A stretch of DNA of 64,000 nucleotides from positions 1 to 64,000 of the forward strand of contig NZ_CP108529.1 of assembly GCF_036002945.1 (NCBI RefSeq), read 5' to 3'. The position numbers and the translations under genes are program-made. This stretch comes from Streptomyces sp. NBC_01224 (GTDB lineage: Bacteria > Actinomycetota > Actinomycetes > Streptomycetales > Streptomycetaceae). Shown here in pieces: positions 17,231 to 26,422 of this stretch (position 1 is the first letter of the stretch; each line of letters starts with the position of its first letter). The notes under the pieces are model-generated. The model was not told the DNA's origin, did not search any database, and saw only the letters and a program-made list of their open reading frames with translations.

Positions 17231-18697
17231 TCACATCTGGGAGGGCTTCTTCTTGTCGAAGAGCCAGGTGTCGAAGAGCGCGGCCAAGTCCTTCCCGGAC
17301 TTGCTCTCACACAGGGCGATGAACTGCCGGGTGTCAGCATTGCCGTGCCGGTGCTGCCGGGTCCAGGTACGAAGGATGTCGAAGAAGGTCTCGTCGCCGA
17401 CGGCCCTGCGCACCTTGTGCACGACCATGGCACCGCGTCCGTAGACGGGCGGGTCGGAGACGCGCCCTCCGCTGGGCGGATCCGCCGGCGGGAATGCCCA
17501 GATGCCCTCGCTCTCGGCGTCCGTGCCGTCGTAGAAGTCCTCGAAGATCTCCGTGGTGCTCCTGTTGCCCCGCTCCTCCTCCCAGAGCCACTCCGCGTAG
17601 GTGGCCAGACCCTCGCTGAGCCACATGTCCTTCCACTTGCGCGGGGTGACGGAGTTGCCGAACCACTGGTGTGCCAGTTCGTGCACGAGCAGCGCCTCTT
17701 CGGGCGCCTTGCCGAAGTAGGGCTTGGTCTGGGTCTCCAGGGCGTAGTCGAGCCCGGGCAGGTGGTCGACGATGGCACCGGTCGAGGAGAAGGGGTAGGG
17801 GCCGAAGCGTTTGCCGGCCCAGTCGACGATCTCGGGCACCAGGCCTGCGACATCGGCGGAGTCTTCGGCCTCGTCGGGGTCGATGGCGACGTAGACGGGC
17901 ACGTCACCGTCCGTCCGGCCCTTGTGGATCTCGAAGTAACCGACGGAGACGTGGGCGAGGTAGCTGGCCATGGGCTCCTCGGTGCGCCAGTGCCGGGTCA
18001 CCGTTTTCCCCTTGTCCTCCTCCGTGATCAGCTCACCGTTGCTGATCACGTCGTAGGGGTCGCCGTCCTCGTCCTTGGGCACGGTGACCGTGGTGTCGTA
18101 CGTGGCCTTGTCCGACGGGTGATGGTTGCCCGGGAACCAAGTCATGGAGCCGGACGGCTGCCCCAGGGCCGTCGAGCCGTCGTCGGTCTCTATCCAGCCT
18201 TCCAGGCTTCCATCGTCGTCCTCGAGCGTGCGCGGTGTGCCGTCGTAGGTGACGACTGTCCTGAAGACTTCGCGGTTCCGTAGCGTCTTCGCCGGTGTCA
18301 CGAGCAGCTCGTCCCCCGAGCGAGCGACTTGGGCCTTGGCTCCTTGCACCGTGGCGGTGCGTACCCGCAGCCCTGACAGGTCGAGGTTGAAGCGGCTCAG
18401 GTCCTGGGTGGCCCGCGCTGTGATGACCGCCGTGCCCTTCAGGTGGTTGGTCTCAGGCACGTAATCCAGCGTCAGCCCGTAGTGCACCACGTCGTAGCCG
18501 CCATTGCCGAGCGCGGGGAACAGCCGATCCCCCACTCCGGCCGTGCCGGGCTTTCCGACGACGGCACCGTTTCCCGGTGCGGAGCCGGTACAGGACGTCG
18601 TCACGGCCAGGAGGAGTGCGGTGGCCGGAGCCCAGCCGGACAGACGGCCCGGGACCGCCGACCGAGGCCGGCTGCCCTTCGCCATATGCGGTTTCAT
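17231..18697 (-). CDS. M1-family zinc aminopeptidase, lipoprotein
   Basis: 488 residues. The N-terminal signal ends in a lipobox-like TTSC near residue 37, so it is probably tethered outside the membrane. M1 peptidases remove N-terminal residues from peptides. Visible: substrate-region TWFPGNHHPSDKATY, and the zinc site VHELAHQWFGNSVTPRKWKD followed by WLSEGLATYAEW (HExxH-x18-E), with the later YGRGAMVVHKVRR tyrosine. The usual GxMEN appears altered (LDYALETQTKPYFG keeps the ET form seen in Streptomyces relatives). Length is normal for the short secreted subgroup. ATG 18697 has GGGAGA about 9 bases upstream; the open frame continues but lacks a better start. Monocistronic, ending at a shared hairpin. 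Confidence 0.85.
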   Translation of the reverse strand: MKPHMAKGSRPRSAVPGRLSGWAPATALLLAVTTSCTGSAPGNGAVVGKPGTAGVGDRLFPALGNGGYDVVHYGLTLDYVPETNHLKGTAVITARATQDLSRFNLDLSGLRVRTATVQGAKAQVARSGDELLVTPAKTLRNREVFRTVVTYDGTPRTLEDDDGSLEGWIETDDGSTALGQPSGSMTWFPGNHHPSDKATYDTTVTVPKDEDGDPYDVISNGELITEEDKGKTVTRHWRTEEPMASYLAHVSVGYFEIHKGRTDGDVPVYVAIDPDEAEDSADVAGLVPEIVDWAGKRFGPYPFSSTGAIVDHLPGLDYALETQTKPYFGKAPEEALLVHELAHQWFGNSVTPRKWKDMWLSEGLATYAEWLWEEERGNRSTTEIFEDFYDGTDAESEGIWAFPPADPPSGGRVSDPPVYGRGAMVVHKVRRAVGDETFFDILRTWTRQHRHGNADTRQFIALCESKSGKDLAALFDTWLFDKKKPSQM

Positions 18698-18810
18698 CTC
18701 GTGTCTCCCATCGATCGCAGGACGCGAGACGTCAGAAAGTCGGCATCGTCTCTTGGTTGCTTCAAGATGGGTAAAAGTTCCCATACGCGCCTTGCGACCG
18801 ACATAGCGAC

Positions 18811-18834
18811 ATCCGTGATCCGTGATCCGTGATC
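18811..18834. repeat. Short tandem repeat, 7-base unit
   Basis: ATCCGTG is repeated just over three times immediately next to the broken 3' end of the resolvase gene. It is too short to be functional on its own and may mark the breakpoint. Confidence 0.6.
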
Positions 18835-19360
18835 AAGGTGAGCATGGGCCGCGCTGACCACCGGCATGGGTAGGCGCTGTCACGTTGACGGCCGGGCGGC
18901 GTCCGCCCTTGCTGCCCTTGGCCTCGGCGGCCCGCAGTCCGTCGTAGGTCAGCTCGCGCTGGAGTTCGCCGGCGGCGGCGAGGGTCTGCACCATGAACTT
19001 CACGGTGGACAGCAACTCGCCGGTGCGCGGGTGGCGGGCGGTGAGGTCCATCGCGGAGAACGCGCCGTCGTGGATGCGCAGGGCGAGGCGGTCGCGGTGG
19101 AAGACGTCGAGCACGTCGAGGATGTGCCCGGTGCCGCGTACGAGGCGGAACATCTCGGAGATGTGCACGGTGTCGCCCGGCCGCGCGTACGTGAGCAGCT
19201 CGCTGAACTTCGGCCGTTGGAGCGGGTGGAGGCGGCTGGAGGTGCCCGGGTCCTCCTCGAAGACGACCGGGTCCTCGATCTCGGCCTCGTCCAGGACGAG
19301 GTTCTGACGGACGGTCGACTGCTGGTCGGTCGAGACCCGCTTGTAGACCAGGTTCGCCAC
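18833..19360 (-). pseudogene. Serine recombinase (resolvase), C-terminus lost
   Basis: 175 residues. N-terminal catalytic motif VYKRVSTDQQSTVRQN with the nucleophilic serine, then EDPGTSSRLHPLQRPKF, GDTVHISEMFRLVRGTGHIL and the long E helix QTLAAAGELQRELTYDGLRA. After KGGRRPAV the sequence changes to an unrelated VTAPTHAGGQ tail, exactly where Tn3-type resolvases begin their HTH DNA-binding domain. The catalytic domain is intact but the protein should not bind its res site. GTG 19360 is the likely start. Confidence 0.8.
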
Positions 19361-19405
19361 CGAGGGCCCCTTCCGTGCGGAGGATCGGACCCTATCTGTC
19401 ACCAA

Positions 19406-20006
19406 ACCCTGTCAGCAATCAGCATCGGATCTGATTGGATTCGAGCCGCCGCGAACCCCCGGATTGCACGGGTTCATTGGACGCGTCGGCCACCTGTCGT
19501 CAAACGTTCCTTTGGCGACATCAAAGACGCGGAGGCCGAAGATCGGCGGATCCAGGTTGGGCGGGGCCGGGTCGAATGGTCCGGGCACGGACGGGCCTGC
19601 CGCCGGGCGTCGCGGCGGCGAACGGGGTGAGAGTTCACCGATCCGTTCTCTGGGTCGGCCGCGACCGACGGCGGCGTGGTGCTGCGGTCCTGAGATGGGG
19701 CCGTCGGCACGGGTCGGGCAGTGGTGGACCGGTCGAGGGTTTAACCCATTCTGTGCTCGTCTCCTCGGTCGGGTCGCCAGACGAAGCGACCAGATGCCCC
19801 CTGGCAGCGAGCTCGATGGCGCCGGTCGCCTCGCCGGATCTTCCCCCTTTTCCCGAGCGCCGCAAAGCATCGCCGGCATCCAAGGGCGGGCTCGCCCATA
19901 AGGCAGGCGGGCATCGGGAGCGCAATTAGCGATATACGGAACGGCGGAATGCATGCCATACGGTCAGCCGTCATGGATTCAGTCGTAGGGCCATGGCTTC
20001 ACCAAT
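19406..20006. other. Intergenic stretch, no gene seen
   Basis: About 600 bases between the divergent resolvase and helicase-like ATPase genes. All open frames here are short, overlapping and lack ribosome binding sites or recognisable motifs. The right third becomes AT-rich toward the promoter of the next gene. Confidence 0.4.
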
Positions 20007-20020
20007 TAAGTCAAGACTTA
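20007..20020. promoter_or_regulatory. Possible operator upstream of helR-like gene
   Basis: A perfect inverted repeat TAAGT-CAAG-ACTTA lies in an AT-rich patch 53 bases before the TTG start. It could be a regulator site or part of the promoter. I could not identify a rifamycin-associated element with certainty. Confidence 0.3.
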
Positions 20021-20072
20021 TCTTTAGGGAACTTTAACCGTACAGTGTGGCTCGAATCGAAGGAGCCCCCTG

Positions 20073-22154
20073 TTGTCGAAAATGAATGATCCCGCTGTGC
20101 GTGCGGTTGAATCGGAACGGGATTATGTGTCCTCCTTATATGAGTTGCTCACCGAGCGGCTTTCCGAGGCGCGAGTACACCGAGCGAGTGTGCTGAAGGC
20201 CCCGGCGGAAAGCGCCGGTGAGGCGTACGAGAGAGAAATCACCGCCGAGCGTCTGGCCAAGGAAATCGGCCGGCTGGAGGGCGCCGAAAAGGGGCTGGTC
20301 TTCGGGCGCATCGACTGGACGGATGGCACGGCCCTGCGCATCGGGCGGATCGGACTGCATACGGAGGAGGAGGACCTGCCTCTGCTCGTGGACTGGCGCG
20401 CGAACGCGGCGCGGCCCTTCTACGAGGCGACACCGGTCCACCCGATGGACCTGCGGCGGCGCCGGCACCTGCGCCTCGAGGAGCGCACGGTCATCTCGGT
20501 GAGCGACGAACTGCTGGACGGGACCGCCCCGACCGACGAGGACGTCGTGGGGGACGGCCCGTTGACCGAGGCTCTGTCGGCACGGCGTACGGGCAGGATG
20601 CACGCGGCCGTCGCGACGCTGCAGGCCGAGCAGGACGAGATCGTCCGCTCCCCCCACCGCGGGGTGACCGTGGTGCAGGGCGGGCCCGGCACCGGCAAGA
20701 CGGTGGTCGCCCTGCACCGGGCGGCCTATGTCCTGTACGCGTTCCCGCGCGCCGCGGAGGAGGGTGTCCTGGTGGTGGGCCCGAACGCCCGGTTCCTCGA
20801 CTACATCTCCCAGGTCCTTCCCTCGCTCGGAGAGAACGACGTCGTTCTGGCGACCTGCCGGGAACTGGCCGGAGTGTCCACGGACACGGTGGACCCGTTC
20901 GATACGGCGCGTCTCAAGGGCAGCTCCGACCTCGCCAACGCCTTGGCTGGCCTGCTGCGCGTCCACCAAGCCCCCGCCGGTGACTTCACCGTGCGGGTCG
21001 GACAGGAACTGGTTCACCTGTCCGGCGAGGAAGTCGCCACGGCACGCGACGCCGCCCTGGCAGCCGCACCGGGGCACAACCCCGCGCGCCAGGTGTTCAA
21101 AGAGCTCTTGGTCGACGCCGTCACCGACGCGATGCAACGAGACATGGGCGACCTCCTGGAGCAGATCGACGCCGATGCCGAAAGGATGACGGGCATCAAC
21201 CTCGACCGGTTCACGGGAGCCGCCCAGCGCCGTGCCGAAGGTGCGGCCGACTCAGGTCCGGTCCACGAGCTGGACCTGGACGCCATCCGAGCCGATCTCC
21301 TCGACGACGCCGGCGTCGACCGAGCGGTCGAGGTGTTGTGGCCGCGGCTGGTACCCGGTGACCTCGTGAAGGCGCTCCTGACGAACGCCGGCGCTCTCGC
21401 CGAGCGCCTGCCCCGCCTGACCGCGCAGGAGCGGTCCCTTCTGCTGCGCGGTCCGGACGACCCATGGACCGATGCCGATGTGCCGTTGCTGGACGAGGCG
21501 GCGAGCCTGGTCGACGGCCCCCCCGAGCAAACGTACGGGCACGTCGTCGTCGACGAGGCGCAGGAACTGACCGCCATGCAGTGGCGGATGATCGTCCGCC
21601 ACTGCCCGGCAAGGGCGATGACGCTGGTGGGTGACTTCGCCCAGGCAGGCCCGGTCGCGACAGCACGCGACTGGAAGGAAGCACTGAGCCCCCACGTCGG
21701 ACCGCGGTTCAAACTGCACAACCTGACCGTCAGCTACCGCACCACGCAGGAGATCCTGGAGAGCGCCCGGGACCTGCTCACGCGGATCGCTCCGGACCAG
21801 AAGCCCACACGGTCACTGCGAAGCGGTGAGAGCCCTCGCACCGTGACCACACCTCCGGACGAGTTGGTCACCGCCGTCGTTCAGGAACTCCGCGCCCAGA
21901 GCACCGCGCACCCGGGCGAGCTTCTGGGAGTGATCTGCGCGGACACCAGGGTGAGCGAGCTGACGGCCCAGGGCATCGCTCACCACGCACGCATCGTGCC
22001 GGCGTCCGAAGCGCGCGGCCTGGAATTCGACGGGGTCGTCGTCATGAACCCCGAGGAAATCATCACGACCCGCCCCGGTGGGGAAAGGGACTTGTACGTA
22101 GCCCTGACCCGGGCCACCAAGCGCCTCTGCACAATCACCGTCCAGCCCGCCTGA
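20073..22154 (+). CDS. helR: HelD/HelR-type RNA polymerase recycling ATPase
   Basis: 693 residues, superfamily I (UvrD-like) ATPase. An N-terminal coiled-coil segment (residues 5-70, VESERDYVSSLYELLTERLS) would insert into RNA polymerase. It is followed by FGRIDWTDG and LLVDWRANAARPFYEATP, both hallmarks of the HelD family. Walker A QGGPGTGKTVVALHRAAYVL lies near 205; motif II HVVVDEAQELTAMQW near 495; motif III TLVGDFAQAG; C-terminal YVALTRATKRL. HelD-class proteins pull RNA polymerase off DNA, and the actinobacterial HelR subgroup also displaces rifamycins and confers resistance. TTG 20073 has AGGAG 7 bases upstream; ATG 20082 is an alternative. Assignment to HelR rather than generic HelD rests on size and genus. 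Confidence 0.78.
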   Translation: MSKMNDPAVRAVESERDYVSSLYELLTERLSEARVHRASVLKAPAESAGEAYEREITAERLAKEIGRLEGAEKGLVFGRIDWTDGTALRIGRIGLHTEEEDLPLLVDWRANAARPFYEATPVHPMDLRRRRHLRLEERTVISVSDELLDGTAPTDEDVVGDGPLTEALSARRTGRMHAAVATLQAEQDEIVRSPHRGVTVVQGGPGTGKTVVALHRAAYVLYAFPRAAEEGVLVVGPNARFLDYISQVLPSLGENDVVLATCRELAGVSTDTVDPFDTARLKGSSDLANALAGLLRVHQAPAGDFTVRVGQELVHLSGEEVATARDAALAAAPGHNPARQVFKELLVDAVTDAMQRDMGDLLEQIDADAERMTGINLDRFTGAAQRRAEGAADSGPVHELDLDAIRADLLDDAGVDRAVEVLWPRLVPGDLVKALLTNAGALAERLPRLTAQERSLLLRGPDDPWTDADVPLLDEAASLVDGPPEQTYGHVVVDEAQELTAMQWRMIVRHCPARAMTLVGDFAQAGPVATARDWKEALSPHVGPRFKLHNLTVSYRTTQEILESARDLLTRIAPDQKPTRSLRSGESPRTVTTPPDELVTAVVQELRAQSTAHPGELLGVICADTRVSELTAQGIAHHARIVPASEARGLEFDGVVVMNPEEIITTRPGGERDLYVALTRATKRLCTITVQPA

Positions 22155-22161
22155 CGACTCG

Positions 22162-22186
22162 GCGCCCGCGTCGTCGCCGCGGGCGC
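22162..22186 (+). terminator. Rho-independent-like hairpin after helR-like gene
   Basis: A 9-bp stem GCGCCCGCG/CGCGGGCGC (22162-22170, 22178-22186) starts 8 bases after the stop codon. Confidence 0.7.
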
Positions 22187-22288
22187 ACCCGGCGCGGTAC
22201 ATCGACGAAGCCAAGCCGCAGTCGCACAGGAGAAACAGCAGTGGCCCGTGGTGTCGGTCGGCACCGTGGGCCTACGTGCGTACGCCGA

Positions 22289-22843
22289 TCATCGGTCCCA
22301 GATCAGCCTGCCGCCCTGAACACGTCCAGTTGCGCCCTGCGCCCCCGCAGAAATCTGCTCCATGAGGACGACCGTCTCGCTGAAGAGAACGGTCAGTGAC
22401 TCGTGAACTCCGAAGGATGGCGCATCCCCATCGCCGAATGAACCGATCTGACCGCTACGCGCATCCAGGAACTTGCCGTAACAAGCATCATCGTCCGAGA
22501 TGATCGGAATCCACTGCTCATGCCAGAAGGGAAACTCCGGATCGTCGGACGGGTCGTCGCGCTCGATCTCCATCTTGAAGTGGTACGTCCGCTCCATGGC
22601 CGCGAGTCCCAGCAAATCGCGGTTGCCGGGCACGACCCCCTCCGTGACACCCTCAGCGTCATTGTCAGCCCCGGATGCCTGGAGCCACGTCCGAAGCTCG
22701 ACCGGGAAAACGACGCACATGCGCTCCTCAGCCGCAGTGATCGCTGCCGGCGGAGCGGGAGCAAGGATCGACGACGCAGTCGTCGGTGCATTCGTCTCCA
22801 GCCAGTCCACCAATCGCTGCCACGCCAACTGCACGTCCCCCAT
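22289..22843 (-). CDS. SMI1/KNR4 family protein
   Basis: 184 residues with the SMI1/KNR4 (SUKH) pattern: an N-terminal helix WQRLVDWLETNAP, then ITAAEERMCVVFPVELRTWL, a central loop, RDLLGLAAMERTYHF, WHEQWIPIISDDDACYGKFL, and a short acidic GDGDAPSFGVHESLTVL. In bacteria such proteins often act as immunity proteins against contact-dependent or polymorphic toxins, though many Streptomyces copies stand alone. No toxin gene is adjacent. ATG 22843 was preferred over 22849 because AAAGGA lies 7 bases upstream of it. Confidence 0.78.
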   Translation of the reverse strand: MGDVQLAWQRLVDWLETNAPTTASSILAPAPPAAITAAEERMCVVFPVELRTWLQASGADNDAEGVTEGVVPGNRDLLGLAAMERTYHFKMEIERDDPSDDPEFPFWHEQWIPIISDDDACYGKFLDARSGQIGSFGDGDAPSFGVHESLTVLFSETVVLMEQISAGAQGATGRVQGGRLIWDR

Positions 22844-23000
22844 GGTCATTCCTTTCTCTGAACGTCTACCTCACGGCCTGACGGCGCACCCTACGGCCCG
22901 GCAGCGAAGCGCCCCAGAAGCGCAACGTCGTGCGCGAGGACGACTTCGGCTGAGTGTTCTGCGGCATGAAACCTGGATCCCATCGCGTGACAGCCGAGGG

Positions 23001-23834
23001 TCACAGCCACTCGTTGACGGCCACGATGAGGACGGTCGCCTCGTAGCGGACCGCGAGCTTGTCGTACCTCGTGGCCACAGCTCGGTGTCTCTTGAGGCGG
23101 TTGATACCGCACTCGACAGCGTGGCGCTCACGGTAGTCGACCGGGTCGAAACGTGGCGGCCGGCCGCCACGGGAGCCGCGTCTTCTTCGGTTGCGCGCCT
23201 GGTCGGCCTTGTCAGGGATGGTGCAGCGGATGCCGCGGCGGCGTAGGTAGGCGCGGTTCGCGCGGGAGGCGTACGCCTTGTCAGCACGCACGCGATCGGG
23301 GCGGACACGTGGCCGTCCCGGCCCTGCGCGAGGCACACGGACTCTCTTCAGCACAGGCTCGAACTGCGGAGAGTCTCCACGCTGCCCAGCTGTGACCACT
23401 ATCGACATCAGTTTCTGGCCCTGCTCGACGGCCAAGTGCAGCTTGGTAGTGAATCCGCCGCGCGAACGTCCCAGTCCGTGATCACGAGGCTCAGTGAAGA
23501 CACCGCCCGGCGGCTCCTTCTGCAGATCGCCCCGCTTCCGGGCCCCGGCCGCATGCTGATGGGCGCGACCCCCGTCGGCCTGGGACTGAAGCTGAGTAAA
23601 GATCCGGTGCCAATTGCCGTCCCGCTGCCACCGGCGGAACGGGTCGTAGACCCGACCCCACGGCCCGTACTCGGAGGGTACGTCCCGCCACGGAACACCC
23701 GTCCGAACCCGGAACCTTATGCCGTCGATCAACTGCCGCCGAGACCAAACAGGTGGCCGCCCCGCTCTCGTGCCCTTCGGCAACAACGGCTCCAGCACCG
23801 TCCACTGCTCGTCCGTGAGATCTCCACGCCCCAT
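23001..23834 (-). pseudogene. IS5-family transposase with internal deletion
   Basis: 277 residues resembling IS427-group transposases: [60 protein letters not shown], then the second acidic region [20 protein letters not shown] and the terminal [20 protein letters not shown]. Between TQLQSQAD and [13 protein letters not shown] the usual segment with the first catalytic Asp (pattern WDVxVDST) is missing without loss of frame. The protein would therefore lack part of its DDE site. I saw no clean terminal inverted repeats. Confidence 0.75.
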
Positions 23835-24240
23835 GAACCGGCTTGAGGTTGCAGATAGCGGCGATGTCCACGCCGTGGAGGGTGCCGGTTCAGTCGGTGC
23901 TGACGAGCTCCGCGTACTCAAGGACGTCGTCAAGCGACGAGCGGCTGCACGCCGACAACCTCGCCGGGGCCGCGGGCGACGTCCGGCGCGCCTTCACCTG
24001 GCTCTAGAGCGTGTCTGACGGGTCGCGTCATGCAGACTGTCCCCACCCCCAGAGCTGCCATCGCTCCGCCGTCCGTCCCGCCTTCCCAGTCGGCCGCGAA
24101 GGCCTTGGGCGGGCCGGGTCAGCGGCCCCGCTCCCGACAGCCATGCCACCTGAATGGCGCAACATGATGTGCCACCCACATGGGGCGAAGCTCAAGCTGG
24201 CTAGTGCCCCAACCGAGGCAATCCCTGAAAGGGGAACCAA
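23835..24240. other. Intergenic stretch between IS5 remnant and small secreted gene
   Basis: Holds no gene I can support. Bases just before 24241 contain AAAGGGGAA, the ribosome binding site of the small secreted protein. Confidence 0.4.
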
Positions 24241-24453
24241 ATGCGCATTCGACGAATCCTTGCCGCCGTCATCGCCACGGCAGCCCTCGCCGGACTCGGC
24301 CTCACAGGCGCCGCCACCGCCACCGCCACCACACAGGGTGCCCCAACCTACGTCACCCCTTCTGAGTGCAAGCAGGGCGGCGGAGAGCCCCGGATCGACT
24401 TGCCGGGCAACCCCTGCAAGGGCGGCACGCACGACGGGGAGCCGGTCGACTAA
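24241..24453 (+). CDS. Small secreted peptide with two cysteines
   Basis: 70 residues. Signal peptide MRIRRILAAVIATAALAGLG with probable cleavage after ATA near residue 28, leaving a ~42-residue mature peptide with Cys in SECKQGG and NPCKGG that could form one disulfide. AAAGGGGAA is well placed upstream of ATG 24241 and a strong hairpin follows the stop, so this is a complete single-gene unit despite its size. I do not recognise the family. Confidence 0.75.
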   Translation: MRIRRILAAVIATAALAGLGLTGAATATATTQGAPTYVTPSECKQGGGEPRIDLPGNPCKGGTHDGEPVD

Positions 24454-24473
24454 CAGGCCCTAAACCCCATAAG

Positions 24474-24502
24474 GCGCCCCGCAGCCACGCGCCGCGGGGC
24501 GC
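24474..24502 (+). terminator. Hairpin terminator after small secreted gene
   Basis: A perfect 9-bp stem GCGCCCCGC/GCGGGGCGC (24474-24482, 24494-24502), 20 bases after the stop. Confidence 0.75.
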
Positions 24503-25016
24503 TCCCGCGTGAGCCGGCCGTGAGCCAGCCTCCGGCCCACAGTGCATCGGTGGCTTCCAACTCGATCCCGGCGAGCGGGCCACCCAGGAGTCGGACGATC
24601 ACAGCGGTACCCCCATCCGGGGGGACTTTCCCGCCTCACCCCTTGGTGGGGCTCGGCACCGGAAGGACAGCACCGAGGCGCCAGCGACTTCCGTCCCGGC
24701 TCCGCCGCCAGGCTGACGGCGGCGAGACGCGGCGGCCCCGGCCGGCTGAGCGCGCCCCGATCCCCGGCCGTAGCCGCGCCGCCCATCCCGCCCGTCCCTT
24801 CCTCCTTCACTCCAGCCAAGGGACATGGGCAGAGCAGCCGCAACGGGGATGTCAGCGGGCCGACCACGGCAAAACAGCGTGGTGACCTGCGCGGGCACGG
24901 GAACGGCCCTGCGGACCGCGCAACAGTAGGCGCAACCCCTTGGCGCAACATCTAGCGCAACAGATAGGCGCAACCCTTGTCGCAGCCTCGTGCACCTGGT
25001 CGACCGAGGCGACCGG
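24503..25016. other. Intergenic stretch, no gene seen
   Basis: Open frames overlap on both strands but none has a plausible start or a recognisable motif. CGCAAC recurs several times near 24930-24975 (GGCGCAACCCCTTGGCGCAAC). Confidence 0.35.
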
Positions 25017-25259
25017 TCATGCGGCCTGGACGGCTCGCCGGGTGCGGGCCAGCTGCCGCAGCTCGGAGCGTCCCGTCGGCACCGACGGAACGGTCTCCCA
25101 ATAGGGGTGCCACCACAGCCGTACGGAGAGGCGCAGCAGGCGGCGGCGCAGGGCGGTGGTGTCGCGAGGGCGGGGCGCGGCGAGCGCTGCATAGGTGGCG
25201 TTCCAGGCGTGCTGCGTCTGCACCAGTGTCCTGTCGCATTGAACGTTAAGCGATCTCAC
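25017..25259 (-). CDS. Small hypothetical protein
   Basis: 80 residues, basic and tryptophan-bearing: TLVQTQHAWNATYAALAAPR, then RRRLLRLSVRLWWHPYWETV. The composition and the WWHPYW core resemble small conserved Streptomyces proteins of unknown role. GTG 25259 is used; the region before DRTLVQ may not be native, so the 5' end could be truncated. Confidence 0.5.
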   Translation of the reverse strand: MRSLNVQCDRTLVQTQHAWNATYAALAAPRPRDTTALRRRLLRLSVRLWWHPYWETVPSVPTGRSELRQLARTRRAVQAA

Positions 25260-25429
25260 TGAAGTTTGAGTGGCGGCCGGCGCCCGTGCTGGCCAGGCTG
25301 GTAGATCGCGATGGGTGGGTGGCCTTTTCGGACATGGTCAAGGTGCCAATTGTTGACGAAGGTGCCGAGTGGGCCCCGGGACAGAGTGATTCCGTGATCG
25401 TTGATCACCGGTCCCATACCTCTGACGGA

Positions 25430-25690
25430 GCGAGTCGCTCTTCGAGCATGGGGATGATGAGGTGCTTGAAGGGAGCTATCACGGGGACGTTCGTTCGAGT
25501 GAGCTGATGTCGGAGGGCTCGGGGTGCTCGGAGAGCCTGTCGGACGGTGCGTCGGGAGACTTGGTGGCGTTCGGCGAGTGTGCGGACGGTCAGTCCTCTG
25601 CCGTCGGCGTCCTGCTGGATCTGGAAGAAGAGCCGGGCCTGCTCGTTCTCGGCATCCGTGAGTTCAGAGGATGGTCTGATCCGGATGAGG
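25430..25690 (-). pseudogene. Remnant of IS21-type (IstA-like) transposase N-terminus
   Basis: Minus-strand codons read LTDAENEQARLFFQIQQDAD, GLTVRTLAERHQVSRRTVRQ, then ALRAPRALRHQ and FKHLIIPMLEERLAPS. This is the helix-turn-helix start of an IstA-like transposase (GxSxRxIAxxxxVSRxTVRxAL). The catalytic core is absent. Confidence 0.5.
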
Positions 25691-25754
25691 TATGCGACGG
25701 GGCTGGACAGTGTCCGTCGCAGGACGCACGTCCCCGGACCGCACGAGCATTCCG

Positions 25755-26104
25755 TTGGCCGAGCTCCGCGATCGCCCGCTGATCAGCCTGCCACGTGGCA
25801 CAGGCATCCGCGGGGTACTCGACCGTGCGTACGCGCAGGCCGGGTTCCAGCCCCACATCGCCTTCGAAGCAGCCGCTCCGCTGTTCCTTGCACAACTCGC
25901 CGCCCGCGGCCTCGGCGTGGCAGTGGTTCGGCCCTGCCCGCCGGCGCGGCGTCAGCCTTCGGGCTACGGACTCGGGAGATCACCGAGCCGCGGCTACGCG
26001 GCCGGGTCGCGCTGACCTGGCGGACAGACGGTCCCTCCGGCCCCGCAGCCACCGTCTTCCTGGACCTGCTGCGTACCACCCTCACCGCGCCGGGGGCTGA
26101 CTGA
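25755..26104 (+). pseudogene. LysR-type regulator, effector-domain remnant with frameshift
   Basis: Encodes LAELRDRPLISLPRGTGIRG and FLAQLAARGLGVAVV, typical of the LysR substrate-binding domain, then changes frame near 25930 and continues as REITEPRLRGRVALTWRTDG and FLDLLRTTLTAPGAD. The HTH half is missing. It lies next to the IS21-like remnant, which may have truncated it. Confidence 0.6.
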
Positions 26105-26422
26105 CCGGTCAAGTCGAACAGCGGGCAACAACAGCTGCACGCCCGCCTCAAGTCCCTTGTCAACGGACATAGTCCGCCCTGGTCAGCCGATCACCGTCGA
26201 CTGTCTTCCCCGGCAAAGGACACCATGAACACCCGCTGTCGGAAGTCGTGGACAAGAGGTCGCGCAGACAGGCGCGGGGGCTGGTGTCGGTCATCCATGG
26301 CAACGGCACAACAATGGTACGGTCCGCCGCCCGGCAGTTGATAACGTGATCGTCGTGACAGAGCTGGAAGAGCTGTCCTGACCCCCGGCGAGCGGGCCCA
26401 GGGGGCCCCAGTCGACAGCGTC
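26105..26422. other. Intergenic stretch, no gene seen
   Basis: Roughly 320 bases without a supported gene or hairpin. Confidence 0.35.
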
